Assembly: GCF_035609205.1 (NCBI RefSeq)
Contig: NZ_CP141184.1
Coordinates: 4,471,001-4,535,000, forward strand
DNA: 64,000 nt
DNA from: Hymenobacter sp. GOD-10R
Lineage (GTDB): Bacteria; Bacteroidota; Bacteroidia; Cytophagales; Hymenobacteraceae
Direction of reading: 5' to 3'
The notes under the pieces are model-generated. The model searched no databases and was not told the DNA's origin. It saw only the letters and a program-made list of their open reading frames with translations. The translations under genes were made by a program, and so were the position numbers. How positions within the stretch are numbered: the stretch's first letter is position 1; each line of letters opens with the position of its first letter. Positions 51,471 to 60,991 of the stretch are shown piece by piece.

Positions 51471-51560
51471 ATCCTTTTGCGGTACAAGAAGCCAGCTAGC
51501 TTTGATGGTATGGCGACTAGCCGCGCTGCACCGCCTCTCCCCTACTACTCACCGCAGAGC

Positions 51561-52478
51561 TCAGCGCCTGGGCAGGAACACCTCTGCCAGCATACAGCGG
51601 GCGCTGCCTCCGCCAATCGTTTCGATGGTCGGAATAGCCAGCGGCACCAGCTCACCATAGCCACCTAGGGTCTGCTTCTGCGCAGGGCTCAGCGCGTCGA
51701 AGGCTTGTTGGGAAAGCACGATCAGCTCGGTGGTAGCGGTGCGCATGGTAAGCATATTACCCGCAAAATGAGCGACTTGCGCCTGCGTAATGTCCACTAT
51801 TTCGTGACCGGTATCGGTCAGAGAATCTACTACGGCGGCGCGCTCCTGCGGGTCGGTGATGCTGGCTAGGCACACGACCGCAACCCGTGCCCCAATGCAC
51901 AGCATGACGTTGGTGTGGTAAATGGCGTGGCCTTGTTCGTCGTTTGCATGAAAAGCTACCGGACGGTACCCTAACGTGGCCGCTACTTCCGCAAAGAGGT
52001 CAGCGTCGGTGCGTGGCGAGAGGCAGGCATAAGCTATTCGGTGCACGTGGTCGAACAGAATGCTGCCCGTGCCTTCTAGAAACCTTCCCGCTTGCTCATG
52101 CAGCGACAAATCAACTACTTCCGTGATGACGAACTGCCGACCTAGCTCCTGAAGAATATCTGGCCGGCGCTCGGCCCGGCGATTCACGGCGCACATCGGG
52201 TAGAGCAGCACCCGGCCATCGGGGTGCAGCGTGAGCCAATTGTTTGGAAATACAGCGTCGGGTTTAGCAGGCGTGGGCGTGTCCTCAAATACCAGCACCT
52301 GCACACCCTTTGAGCGGAGTGTATCCACCGCCGCATCGAACTCAGCAAAGGCTTTTGTCTGGACCGCTTCGGGCGTTAGGTCGGCTAGGTTTTGCTGAAA
52401 GTAATTAGAGGCGGCCGTTTCGGCGTTGAAGGAAAAACGCACGGGTCGAACCAGGAAGACGGTAGAAGCAGATTGCAT
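51561..52478 (-). CDS. ctlX: Citrulline-utilization-type hydrolase (CtlX family)
   Basis: A 305-residue guanidino-group-modifying-type hydrolase with the pentein fold. The N-terminal acid motif is KPDAVFPNNWLTLH, the His is in AIYHTNVMLCIG, and the catalytic Cys is probably Cys295 in GGGSARCMLAEV. CtlX proteins act on citrulline or related ureido compounds. It is followed by a gap before the YdeI-like gene and preceded by the terminator of the GH43 gene, so it is probably a separate transcript. Confidence 0.87.
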   Translation of the reverse strand: MQSASTVFLVRPVRFSFNAETAASNYFQQNLADLTPEAVQTKAFAEFDAAVDTLRSKGVQVLVFEDTPTPAKPDAVFPNNWLTLHPDGRVLLYPMCAVNRRAERRPDILQELGRQFVITEVVDLSLHEQAGRFLEGTGSILFDHVHRIAYACLSPRTDADLFAEVAATLGYRPVAFHANDEQGHAIYHTNVMLCIGARVAVVCLASITDPQERAAVVDSLTDTGHEIVDITQAQVAHFAGNMLTMRTATTELIVLSQQAFDALSPAQKQTLGGYGELVPLAIPTIETIGGGSARCMLAEVFLPRR

Positions 52479-52522
52479 AGGAAAGTGTAAGCTAGGGAAC
52501 AGCCGCTAGGATACAAAAGAAA

Positions 52523-52551
52523 CGGCCTTCCCGCTTGCAGCGAGAAGGCCG
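52523..52551 (-). terminator. Terminator of the second GH43 gene
   Basis: CGGCCTTCCCGCT (52523-52535) pairs with AGCGAGAAGGCCG (52539-52551) with one mismatch and a 3-nt loop. Reading the minus strand, the stem is followed by TTTCTTTTGTAT, a T-rich tail, about 45 bp after the GH43 stop. Confidence 0.75.
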
Positions 52552-52594
52552 AGTGTACTGTCCGTAGCGCAAAGCTCCGGCATTACGTTCTATG

Positions 52595-53716
52595 TTACGG
52601 GTTGATCGTCTCGATCGTGCCGTCGGCGTTGCGCTTCAGCTCCGTGACCTTGACGTTGCGCAGCCACGTTTTGTTGGAAAGCTGCGTGTCGTGGTAGAAG
52701 ATGTACCACTTGCCGTTGAACTCGATGATAGAGTGGTGAGTAGTCCAGCCCTGCACCGGGTTCATTAGCACGCCTTTGTACGTAAACGGTCCTTCTGGCT
52801 TGTCGCCCACGGCGTACACCAACAAGTGCGTGTCGCCGGTGGAATACGTGAGGTAGTATTTGTTGTTGTACTTGTGCATCCAAACGCCCTCGAAGAAGCG
52901 CTTCTTGGTGTCGCCGGCTAGCAAGGGCTTGCCGTTCTCATCCAGGATCTTTACTTCCTGCACTGGGCCCTCGAACTTGCGCATATCCTTGCTCATGCGC
53001 GCAAAGCGCGGCCCAATAGCCACTTCGTTGGCCGGTTGGTTTGGAGCAATGGTAGAATCGTATTTTGCGGTGCGCCACCGCTGTAGCTGTCCACCCCAAA
53101 TGCCGCCAAAGTACATGTAGGCGTTGCCATCGGTGTCGGCAAACACAGCCGGGTCGATGCTGTAGCTGCCCGGAATTGGCTGTGGATCAGCTTTGAACGG
53201 ACCAGTAGGGCTTTTGCTGGTAGCTACCCCGATGCGGAAGATATCCTGCTTGTCTTTCACCGGGAAGTACAGGTAGTACGTGCCGTTCTTGAAGGCGGCA
53301 TCCGGCGCCCACATCTGGCGCTTAGCCCACGGAACATCTTTCACGTCTAGCGCTACGCCATTATCAGTTACCTTCCCCTCGGGGCTATCCATCGAGAGGA
53401 TGTGATAGTCGCGCATAGCGAAATGGTCGCCGTTGTCGTTTTCCGGCATCCCGGTTTCGATGTCATGCGACGGATAAATATAGATTTTACCGTTGAACAC
53501 GTGCGCCGAAGGATCGGCGGTGTAGATGTCGCGCACGAGCGGCTCAGATAGAAACTTCTTACCCGTCGAGTCGCCGGGCTGCGCTGCTGTCTGCTGCGCC
53601 GCATCGGTGGTAGCAGCGGTTTCGGTTTTGGTGCTGTTGCTCTGGCAAGCGCTGGCCAGCGCGAGGGAAGCAAAAAGGGCGGGCGTTAAGAAAGTGCTCT
53701 TGCGGTGGGTACGCAT
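52595..53716 (-). CDS. Lipoprotein glycoside hydrolase family 43
   Basis: A 373-residue GH43-type enzyme with a lipoprotein signal (FASLALASACQS), a linker rich in Thr, Ala and Gln, and a five-bladed propeller. The base Asp is in YTADPSAHVFNGKIYIYPSHD, the second Asp in SIDPAVFADTDGNAYMYFGG, and the acid Glu in RFFEGVWMHKYNNKYYLTYS. The arrangement is that of single-domain GH43 enzymes acting on arabinose/xylose-containing glycans; the substrate is not known. The lipid anchor suggests surface or periplasmic action. Confidence 0.88.
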   Translation of the reverse strand: MRTHRKSTFLTPALFASLALASACQSNSTKTETAATTDAAQQTAAQPGDSTGKKFLSEPLVRDIYTADPSAHVFNGKIYIYPSHDIETGMPENDNGDHFAMRDYHILSMDSPEGKVTDNGVALDVKDVPWAKRQMWAPDAAFKNGTYYLYFPVKDKQDIFRIGVATSKSPTGPFKADPQPIPGSYSIDPAVFADTDGNAYMYFGGIWGGQLQRWRTAKYDSTIAPNQPANEVAIGPRFARMSKDMRKFEGPVQEVKILDENGKPLLAGDTKKRFFEGVWMHKYNNKYYLTYSTGDTHLLVYAVGDKPEGPFTYKGVLMNPVQGWTTHHSIIEFNGKWYIFYHDTQLSNKTWLRNVKVTELKRNADGTIETINP

Positions 53717-54071
53717 TTTTAGTTTTAGTTGAGGTTTTAGCGGCCAAATACGGAAAAAACCTAGGTCTTAGTGCCGCTATTTACTGGCCTAGTTACCTAG
53801 CTTTTTAGGCTTTTTCAAACTTCTCAGTTTCTGAAAACACCGCAACCGATTGTGATAGCAAGGTTTATTGGAGCGCAGCAACCTACCTAGCTCGGCTTCT
53901 CTGCTTTGGGCTGCTCAACCTTATGCATTTGCGTGCGCGCAAACATAAGACAGCGAAATTCTTCGCTAGAGTTTGCAGATAAACGATAATTAATTCCAAT
54001 ATTACAGAAAGTACTACCTCCATGAGTTGTACTTTCAACAGTTGAACGCCTCTCTGACCAACACCTATTCC
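53717..54071. other. Divergent intergenic region, about 355 bp
   Basis: Non-coding between GH43 and the FG-GAP protein. It is AT-rich toward the right end. TAGAGTTTG near 53967 is close to a -7 box, with one extra base. No small gene is supported. Confidence 0.45.
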
Positions 54072-57000
54072 ATGTGTATTCGCCGCTCTCAAGCCGGTTA
54101 TGCTTTCTTGTGCCTGTTACTTTTCTCAAGCGCTGCCATCGATAGTAATGCGCAGCAGCCTTTATTCAATTTATTGAGCCCGAAAGAAACAGGAATCAGC
54201 TTTACAAATGAGGTCAGCGAAACCGAAGCACTTAATATATTATCGTACGAGTATTTTTATAATGGTGGCGGCGTAGCGGTTGGCGATATTAATAATGATG
54301 GGTTGTCGGATATCATGTTTACCGGTAACATGCGCCCCAACCGGCTGTATCTTAACCTAGGTAATTTCGAATTCAAGGATATTACCAACCAAGCCTCCCC
54401 CGCCCTCGAAGGCCGCAAAGACAGCTGGAAAACAGGCGTTACGATGGCCGATGTGAACGGCGACGGACTGCTCGATATTTACGTGTGCTACTCGGGCAAA
54501 AAGGCAGACGATGTTCGTCGTAATCAGCTGTTTATCAATCAAGGGAGCAACAAATTCAAGGAAGAAGCCAGCGCTTACGGACTCGACGACCTAGGGTATA
54601 GCACCCAAGCAGCCTTTTTCGACTATGACAATGACGGCGACCTGGACATGTTTCTGCTCAATCATAATATCAAGAAGATTGACAACATGGAATTTGCCCG
54701 CCACAAGGGCGAAGTAGATATATTGGCGGGTAATAAATTATTCAAAAACGACAGCGGTCATTTCACGGATATTTCCAAAACCGCCGGTATTGTACAAAGT
54801 CCGTTAACGTTCGGCCTAGGTATTGCCGTGGCGGATATAAATAAAGATGGGTGGGCTGATATTTATGTAACCAACGATTACAACGAGCCCGATTACCTTT
54901 ATCTAAACAACCAAAACGGCACTTTCACCGATCACTCAAAGCAAATGCTGCGACATCATTCGCACTTTTCGATGGGCGTGGATATTGCCGATTTTAATAA
55001 TGACGCGCAGCCCGACATTTTTACCTTAGATATGCTGCCGGCGGATAATCACCGTCAAAAATCCCTGCAATTGCAGGAAAACTACGAGACGTTTGGGCTC
55101 ATGCTCAATCAGGATCTGTACCAGCAGTATATGCGCAATATGCTGCACCTGAATAATGGCGACGGCACCTTCAGTGAAATTGGGCAGCTGGCCGGTGTAT
55201 CCAGCACCGATTGGAGCTGGTGCCCCCTGATTGCCGATTTCGACAACGACGGCTACAAGGATATCTACATCAGCAACGGCTACTTGCGCGACTACACCAA
55301 CAAGGACTTTTTGCGCTATTGGGGCGACTATAAGATCAAGAAGGCCATGGCCCGCGAGCCATTTCAGCTGATGGATCTAGTAACGGCCATGCCGTCTACC
55401 TCGGTACCCGATTACATCTTCCGCAACGAGCACAACCTGACGTTCTCCAACAAACAGGTGGAATGGGGCCTGAACCAAACCAACATGTCCAACGGCGCTA
55501 TTTACGCCGACCTAGACAATGACGGCGACTTGGACCTAGTCGTGAATACTATTAACCAACCTGCGGGCCTCTACCGCAACCGCAGCGTCGAAGATCATCA
55601 TACCAACTACCTAGCTTTCAAGCTAAAAGGCACCGATAAGAACACCAACGCCGTGGGGGCTAAGGTGTACGTGTACACGCCCAGCAACGTGCAGTATCAG
55701 GAGCTGAACCCCAACCGGGGCTACCTCTCGTGCGTTTCGACCACCCTGAATTTTGGGCTAGGTAGCAATCAGCTGGTTGACTCAGTCCGCGTGATTTGGC
55801 CCAATCAAACGTCGCAGCTGCTGAAGGCGGTGAAGGCGAACCAACTGCTACAGCTCACCGGTAAGCCCAGCGACAAGTCGTATGCCCACAAAGCGCTAGC
55901 GCCGAAAACGGTATTTAAGCCCGCTGCGCCACTGTTTGATTTTAAGCCCGAAGAAGTTGCCCTGAACGACTTCAAGCGCCAGTTGCTCATGTTGTTCATG
56001 TACTCCAAAACCGCCCCGGTGATGGTGAAGGCCGACGTGAACAAGGATGGGCTGGACGACCTTTTTGTGAGCGGCGCGAAAGACGAGGTTGGCAAGCTCT
56101 ACCTCCAGCAACCCGGGGCTAAGTTCACGGAGGCCGCTTTGAGCCGTGGCGTCAGTACGAGCCCCGGCACCGTTGCGGCTGCCACGTTCTTCGACGCCAA
56201 CGGCGATGGCGCCCCCGATCTGTACCTAGCCAAAGGGGGCTACTCGCTGTACGAGGCCGGGAATGAAGAGCTTCAAGACGAGCTATACCTGAACGACGGG
56301 AAAGGGCACCTAACACTTTCCGCAACCGGTCTGCCGAAACTCAACGCCGGCAGCAAAAGCTGCGCACGGGCCGCTGATGCCGACGGCGACGGAGATATGG
56401 ATCTGTTTGTGGGCGGCCGGGTCATCCCCGGCAAATACCCCATGGCGCCCCCTAGCTATCTGCTCGTCAATGATGGCAAAGGGCAATTCACCGCTGCGGA
56501 CGTGCCCTTTGCCCAAACCGGCATGGTGACCGACGCCCAGTGGGTAGACTTGAACAAAGACGGCCGCAAAGACCTGGTACTGTGCGGAGAGATGATGCCG
56601 CTCACTGTTTGGATCAACACGCCGCAAGGCTTCCAGGATAAAACCGCTGCCTACTTTGCCACGCCCCAAAAAGGGTTCTGGTTTAGCCTGCACGTAGCTG
56701 ACGTAAATGCCGATGGCCAGCCAGATATAGTGGCCGGCAACCTAGGGATGAACACCCAGATTCATGCGACGACCCAGGAGCCGGTGGAGCTGTACTACGC
56801 CGACTTCGATAACAACGGCTCCATTGATCCTTTCCTGAACTTCTACATGCAGGGCAAGAGCTACCCGTTTGTGAGCCGGGATGAGCTGAACGAAGTCATT
56901 TACCCGATGCGCCGCCGGTTTACTTCTTACAAAGCCTACGCCGACGCTGGCATGCATGAGATTTTTACTGCCGAAGAGCTAGGCAAGGCAAGCAAGCTGG

Positions 57001-57371
57001 AAGCTAACGAAACGCGTACCATGTTGTACCTCAACAACAAAGGCAGCTTCACGGCTACCGAGTTGCCAGCCGAAGCCCAGTTTTCGGTGGTCAGCCAGAT
57101 TACCAGCGGCGACTACAACCGCGACGGGCACACCGACCTGCTCCTGCTCGGCAACCACGCCGACAACCGCCTGAAGCTAGGCAGCTTAGACGCTAACTAC
57201 GGCTGCCTGCTGCAAGGCGACGGCAAAGGCCGCTTTAGCTACGTGAAGCAGCCAACGGCCGGCATCTGCGTGATGGGCGATGTGAAATCGGTGAGTGAAA
57301 TCACGGTCAACAAGCAGCCTTATTTAGTGGTGGGAGTGAGTAATGGCCCTGTACAGTTTTATAAGAAGTAA
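54072..57371 (+). CDS. Large secreted FG-GAP/VCBS-repeat and ASPIC/UnbV protein
   Basis: About 1099 residues from the ATG at 54072, which starts a signal peptide (YAFLCLLLFSSAAIDSNAQ); an earlier TTG at 54027 is unlikely. The first half has calcium-type FG-GAP/VCBS blades (VGDINNDGLSDIMFTGNM, VADINKDGWADIYVTNDY), the middle an ASPIC/UnbV domain (LNFGLGSNQLVDSVRVIWPNQ), and the second half another set of blades (KADVNKDGLDDLFVSGA, VADVNADGQPDIVAGN). CRTAC1-type proteins of this kind are secreted or surface-bound and of uncertain function. The first about 1 kb is more AT-rich than the rest. It is 2 nt upstream of the haloperoxidase gene. Confidence 0.88.
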   Translation: MCIRRSQAGYAFLCLLLFSSAAIDSNAQQPLFNLLSPKETGISFTNEVSETEALNILSYEYFYNGGGVAVGDINNDGLSDIMFTGNMRPNRLYLNLGNFEFKDITNQASPALEGRKDSWKTGVTMADVNGDGLLDIYVCYSGKKADDVRRNQLFINQGSNKFKEEASAYGLDDLGYSTQAAFFDYDNDGDLDMFLLNHNIKKIDNMEFARHKGEVDILAGNKLFKNDSGHFTDISKTAGIVQSPLTFGLGIAVADINKDGWADIYVTNDYNEPDYLYLNNQNGTFTDHSKQMLRHHSHFSMGVDIADFNNDAQPDIFTLDMLPADNHRQKSLQLQENYETFGLMLNQDLYQQYMRNMLHLNNGDGTFSEIGQLAGVSSTDWSWCPLIADFDNDGYKDIYISNGYLRDYTNKDFLRYWGDYKIKKAMAREPFQLMDLVTAMPSTSVPDYIFRNEHNLTFSNKQVEWGLNQTNMSNGAIYADLDNDGDLDLVVNTINQPAGLYRNRSVEDHHTNYLAFKLKGTDKNTNAVGAKVYVYTPSNVQYQELNPNRGYLSCVSTTLNFGLGSNQLVDSVRVIWPNQTSQLLKAVKANQLLQLTGKPSDKSYAHKALAPKTVFKPAAPLFDFKPEEVALNDFKRQLLMLFMYSKTAPVMVKADVNKDGLDDLFVSGAKDEVGKLYLQQPGAKFTEAALSRGVSTSPGTVAAATFFDANGDGAPDLYLAKGGYSLYEAGNEELQDELYLNDGKGHLTLSATGLPKLNAGSKSCARAADADGDGDMDLFVGGRVIPGKYPMAPPSYLLVNDGKGQFTAADVPFAQTGMVTDAQWVDLNKDGRKDLVLCGEMMPLTVWINTPQGFQDKTAAYFATPQKGFWFSLHVADVNADGQPDIVAGNLGMNTQIHATTQEPVELYYADFDNNGSIDPFLNFYMQGKSYPFVSRDELNEVIYPMRRRFTSYKAYADAGMHEIFTAEELGKASKLEANETRTMLYLNNKGSFTATELPAEAQFSVVSQITSGDYNRDGHTDLLLLGNHADNRLKLGSLDANYGCLLQGDGKGRFSYVKQPTAGICVMGDVKSVSEITVNKQPYLVVGVSNGPVQFYKK

Positions 57372-57373
57372 CG

Positions 57374-58738
57374 ATGAGCCCCCGGATACGCTTACTTACC
57401 GTTCTCCTTTTTCTCCTTAGCTACAGCCGCTTACAAGCGCACGGCTCTCCCCTTGATGAGCAGCTTAACCCAGGCAAGGCGCTGGATGCCATCAACATGA
57501 CGATGGTTCACGATGTGGTGAGTCCGCCGGTGGCGGGGCGCTACTATGCCTACAGCATGCTAGGGGCCTACAGCATTGTGGCAACCCACAACAAAAGCTT
57601 ACCGTCTCCGCAAAGCTTCGTCAAAAGCTTCCCTCCTACGCTCCGACTCGACACCATCACGGCCAAGTACGACTACCGGATAGCCGCATACTACAGCATC
57701 CTGGAAACCGCCCGGCTGCTGCTGCCCTCCGGGGAAAACCTGGCCGAGGAGCAGGCTAGCTTTCTACAAACACTAGAGAAAAAAGGCGTTAAACCCAGTC
57801 TGCTGGCTCAGTCGGTGAAGGTGGGAAAGCTAGCTTCGGCAGCCGTTGTGGGCTTCTCCAAAACCGACAGCTATGGTCGGCTGAGTGCTCTGAAGCGCTA
57901 TACGCCGCTCAAAGCGGAAGGCATGTGGTACCCGACGCCGCCGGCCTACATGGAAGCGGTGGAACCCAACTGGAAAACCATTCGCCCGATGATCATCGAC
58001 TCGGCCAATGCATTTCGGCCGGCCCCGCTCACGCCCTTTAGCAAGGATACCACTTCGGCTTTTTACCAACAGGTGAAGGGTGTGTACGACATTTCGAAGC
58101 GGCTCACGGCCGATCAGTTGCAGATAGCTCAGTTCTGGGATTGTAACCCCTTCGCGGTCAACACGTCGGGCCACATGTCCATTGGGTTCAAAAAGATTAG
58201 CCCAGGCGGGCACTGGATGAACATTGCGGCGCTGGTTTCCAAGCAGGCAAAGCTAGGTTTTGACAAGACTGTTGCCGTACTGTGCGTGGAGGGCCTCACA
58301 TTGATGGATGCGTTCATTAGCTGCTGGGAAATAAAATACGACACCAACCGCATCCGCCCTGAGACTTACATCAACCGGTACATGGATGTGAAATGGCAGC
58401 CGATCTTGCAAACGCCGCCCTTCCCCGAGTACACCAGCGGGCACGCCGTGATTTCCAACGCCTCGGCCGAGGTGCTCACCTACCTTTTGGGCGACAAGCT
58501 AGCGTACATCGACAATACCGAAATTCCCTTCGGTAGCGGCGAGCGGCCGTTCACTTCCTTCCGGCAGGCAGCGGCGGAAGCTTCCGTGTCACGCTTCTAC
58601 GGCGGCATTCACTACATCGAAAGCATCGACAACGGCAACGCGCAAGGTAAAAAGATAGGCAGCTTCATCGTCGCAAAAATGCGGACGGCCGGCTTCAAGC
58701 CTTTCACTACGGCCGCTGCCGTAGGCTACAGCAAATAG
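57374..58738 (+). CDS. Vanadium-dependent haloperoxidase-like (PAP2 superfamily) protein
   Basis: A 454-residue exported protein (signal peptide LLTVLLFLLSYSRLQAHG). The active-site set typical of vanadium haloperoxidases is visible: IRPETYINRYMDVKWQPIL, PEYTSGHAVISNASAEVL (with the acid-base His) and VSRFYGGIHYIESIDNGNAQG (Arg and vanadate-binding His). It could oxidise halides with peroxide, or act as an acid phosphatase of the same fold. It follows the FG-GAP/ASPIC gene by 2 nt; the two are probably one operon, a pairing often seen in Bacteroidota (from memory). Confidence 0.88.
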   Translation: MSPRIRLLTVLLFLLSYSRLQAHGSPLDEQLNPGKALDAINMTMVHDVVSPPVAGRYYAYSMLGAYSIVATHNKSLPSPQSFVKSFPPTLRLDTITAKYDYRIAAYYSILETARLLLPSGENLAEEQASFLQTLEKKGVKPSLLAQSVKVGKLASAAVVGFSKTDSYGRLSALKRYTPLKAEGMWYPTPPAYMEAVEPNWKTIRPMIIDSANAFRPAPLTPFSKDTTSAFYQQVKGVYDISKRLTADQLQIAQFWDCNPFAVNTSGHMSIGFKKISPGGHWMNIAALVSKQAKLGFDKTVAVLCVEGLTLMDAFISCWEIKYDTNRIRPETYINRYMDVKWQPILQTPPFPEYTSGHAVISNASAEVLTYLLGDKLAYIDNTEIPFGSGERPFTSFRQAAAEASVSRFYGGIHYIESIDNGNAQGKKIGSFIVAKMRTAGFKPFTTAAAVGYSK

Positions 58739-58771
58739 CGTCTTCCTGTAAGCCATTATTTGTTCTTCTTT

Positions 58772-58824
58772 TGCCTGAAACGCCAACGCCTCCTGAGCTT
58801 CAGGAGGCGTTGGCGTTTCAGGCA
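58772..58824 (+). terminator. Perfect 25-bp hairpin after the haloperoxidase gene
   Basis: TGCCTGAAACGCCAACGCCTCCTGA (58772-58796) matches 58800-58824 exactly in inverted orientation with the 3-nt loop GCT. A T-rich stretch precedes the stem; a poly-T after it is weak. Its strength makes it a likely terminator or transcript-stabilising element for the operon. Confidence 0.8.
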
Positions 58825-59014
58825 GAAAGCTAGGTTATGCGTCTAGCACTTTGTTTCACTCTCTGATTGAATGTGCGCAAGAGACACCTAGGTATCTAAT
58901 TGATTAAGAACAGAAAACGATTTTTTAAGCTCAACTGAATCAAGAAAATCAACGGCTCGACCACAGATTCAGGCGTCTGAGGGCCGTATAAGTGGCTGTA
59001 AGCTGCTAGTGTTC

Positions 59015-59593
59015 ATGAATACCGATCAGTCACGGCCCACGTCTGGATTTACGCCGCCATCTGGCATGGCGCAGATTGTTGAGCGAAATATTCAGGCGCT
59101 CTTGAAGCGCCAGCAAACCGAGGAAAAGCAACGGACCTGGCAAAACAAGCTGGCCGATACCGTCACGTCCTTCACCGGCAGCATGAGCTTTGTGTTCATC
59201 CACTTGGCTTTGTTCGGCGTCTGGATTATCTGGAACCTAGGGTGGCTCGGTCTGAAGCCCTTCGACCCGTCGTTTGTGGTGCTGGCCATGTTCGCCTCCG
59301 TGGAAGCTATTTTCCTCTCCACCTTCGTACTGATTAGCCAGAATCGCATGGCCGAACTCGCAGATCAGCGGGCCAACCTAGACTTGCAGGTGAGCCTGCT
59401 GAGTGAGCACGAAATCACGCGCCTGATTACGCTAGTGACGAGAATTGCGCAGAAGATGGACATTCCGGAAGCGCAAGATCCGGAGCTTAACGAGCTAGCC
59501 GGCAATGTACTGCCCGAGAAGGTATTGGATTCCATACAAGCGAATGAGCAGCGCTTCGCTGACGATAATTCAGCCGCCGGAACAAACAAGTAA
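59015..59593 (+). CDS. DUF1003 membrane protein
   Basis: About 192 residues from the ATG at 59015; a GTG at 59009 is in frame. Two hydrophobic helices (MSFVFIHLALFGVWIIWNL and FVVLAMFASVEAIFLSTFVLIS) with the family stretch QNRMAELADQRANLDLQVSLLSEHEITRL after the second make this a clear DUF1003 member. The role is unknown; the long C-terminal tail is cytoplasmic by charge. It converges on the DUF1624-like gene with only 11 bp between the stops. Confidence 0.88.
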   Translation: MNTDQSRPTSGFTPPSGMAQIVERNIQALLKRQQTEEKQRTWQNKLADTVTSFTGSMSFVFIHLALFGVWIIWNLGWLGLKPFDPSFVVLAMFASVEAIFLSTFVLISQNRMAELADQRANLDLQVSLLSEHEITRLITLVTRIAQKMDIPEAQDPELNELAGNVLPEKVLDSIQANEQRFADDNSAAGTNK

Positions 59594-59604
59594 CAACCAA
59601 GCGG

Positions 59605-60804
59605 CTACAAGTACGACAGCCACCAGTAGGTGTGCTGCTGCTTAAAATTGCGGTACCACCTGCATGGCCAGTATAAGGCTAGAATGAGCAGCGCCCATGC
59701 CACATAAGCGCGTAGCAGACTAGAATGATACTCTGCGGGCAAGTCTTTGGCCTGCGTAAAACTTAGGTCCACGGGTCGGCCAAAGGCGAGTGAGGTCCAG
59801 ATGGCGGCGCCGATGCTATTAAGCAGTAGGTGCAGCAAGTAATAGAAGAACGGCACCTGCCCAAACGTGCGCAACCACTGACTTAGGCGGCTGGTGGCCG
59901 TTTCTACACTGCTGAGCAAGAGCAAGGCGACGCCGAGCGTCAGACATAGAAACAGTAGCGCCGGTGGGTACTTTGTGATGTTCACGAACGACAGCACCGT
60001 GTAGGTCAGTCCGCGCGGCTGCACAGCCCACGGCGTAGCGTTACCGTACACATTAATGCCCCGCAATACGACAAACAACACCAACAGCGCAATACCCGCT
60101 AAGCGTAAGCGCCGCTGCCGGTCCGGTAGCGGCAGTTGGAACCACGGCCCAATTAGGTAGCCAGCTAGCATCACCGCAAACCACGGCACCAGCGTGTAGG
60201 CATTTAACAACGGCGGCAAGCCTGGCAGCGGAATGAGCGATGGACTATTGTGCAGTAAGGCTAGTGCCGCATCGGCGGGGGTCTTAACCGCAATAGTGGG
60301 CAGCAGGTTATGGCCACCTATTACCACCACGGTTAGGGTCGTCAGCAGCCACCGCGGCAGCCAAATCAGACCCGCCAGCAGCACCATCGACCAGCCAATG
60401 GCCCATATAACTTGCAGCAGGACAAACTGGTAGTGATAGCTCCATTGCAGCAGCAAGTTGACTACCAGCACTTCCATCACCACCAGCCACAAGCCGCGGG
60501 TAATCAAAAAGCGGCTAACTGCCCCGCGGCTAGGTTGTTTGAGCGCGTAAAAGTACACGCTCGTACCCGACAAAAACACGAAAGTCGGGGCGCAAAAATG
60601 GGTAACCCAACGGGTTAAGAACAGCCCAACAGACGTTTGGCTGACGTCTTCGGGCTGGATCAGGGTCGGGTTCCAGAACTCCCGCACATGGTCCAAGGCC
60701 ATCACCACCATCACCAGCCCGCGTACAATATCAATGGCTTGCACGCGCGGAAAAGCAGTGCGGCTAGCTCTGGTAGGCGGCGGCAGTGTCGTGGTTGGCT
60801 GCAT
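59605..60804 (-). CDS. DUF1624/heparan-acetyltransferase-like membrane protein
   Basis: About 399 residues from the ATG at 60804; an upstream ATG at 60882 would add a charged N-terminus. The family hallmark RVQAIDIVRGLVMVVMALDHVREFW begins the first transmembrane helix, and about ten hydrophobic segments follow (FLTRWVTHFCAPTFVFLSGTSVYFY, PFFYYLLHLLLNSIGAAIW). The human relative HGSNAT acetylates heparan sugars across a membrane, with the His in DHVREFW-type motifs; bacterial members are of unknown substrate and may acylate glycans or lipids. Confidence 0.85.
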   Translation of the reverse strand: MQPTTTLPPPTRASRTAFPRVQAIDIVRGLVMVVMALDHVREFWNPTLIQPEDVSQTSVGLFLTRWVTHFCAPTFVFLSGTSVYFYALKQPSRGAVSRFLITRGLWLVVMEVLVVNLLLQWSYHYQFVLLQVIWAIGWSMVLLAGLIWLPRWLLTTLTVVVIGGHNLLPTIAVKTPADAALALLHNSPSLIPLPGLPPLLNAYTLVPWFAVMLAGYLIGPWFQLPLPDRQRRLRLAGIALLVLFVVLRGINVYGNATPWAVQPRGLTYTVLSFVNITKYPPALLFLCLTLGVALLLLSSVETATSRLSQWLRTFGQVPFFYYLLHLLLNSIGAAIWTSLAFGRPVDLSFTQAKDLPAEYHSSLLRAYVAWALLILALYWPCRWYRNFKQQHTYWWLSYL

Positions 60805-60991
60805 GGGTAACTCCCGGTTTACGTTATCATTCTCAGCGAAGTGAGTACCTCGATCGGTGTCTGACAAGGTAGCAGATTTCATCAGAATAATTCCCTGGAT
60901 TGAGCCCCGAAAGCAGCTAGCGTTTGCAGCCGACAGCCAGCGACAACGGCTTGCGCAGCTGAGCCTTAGAAGGCCTCGGGCAAAAGCGAGC

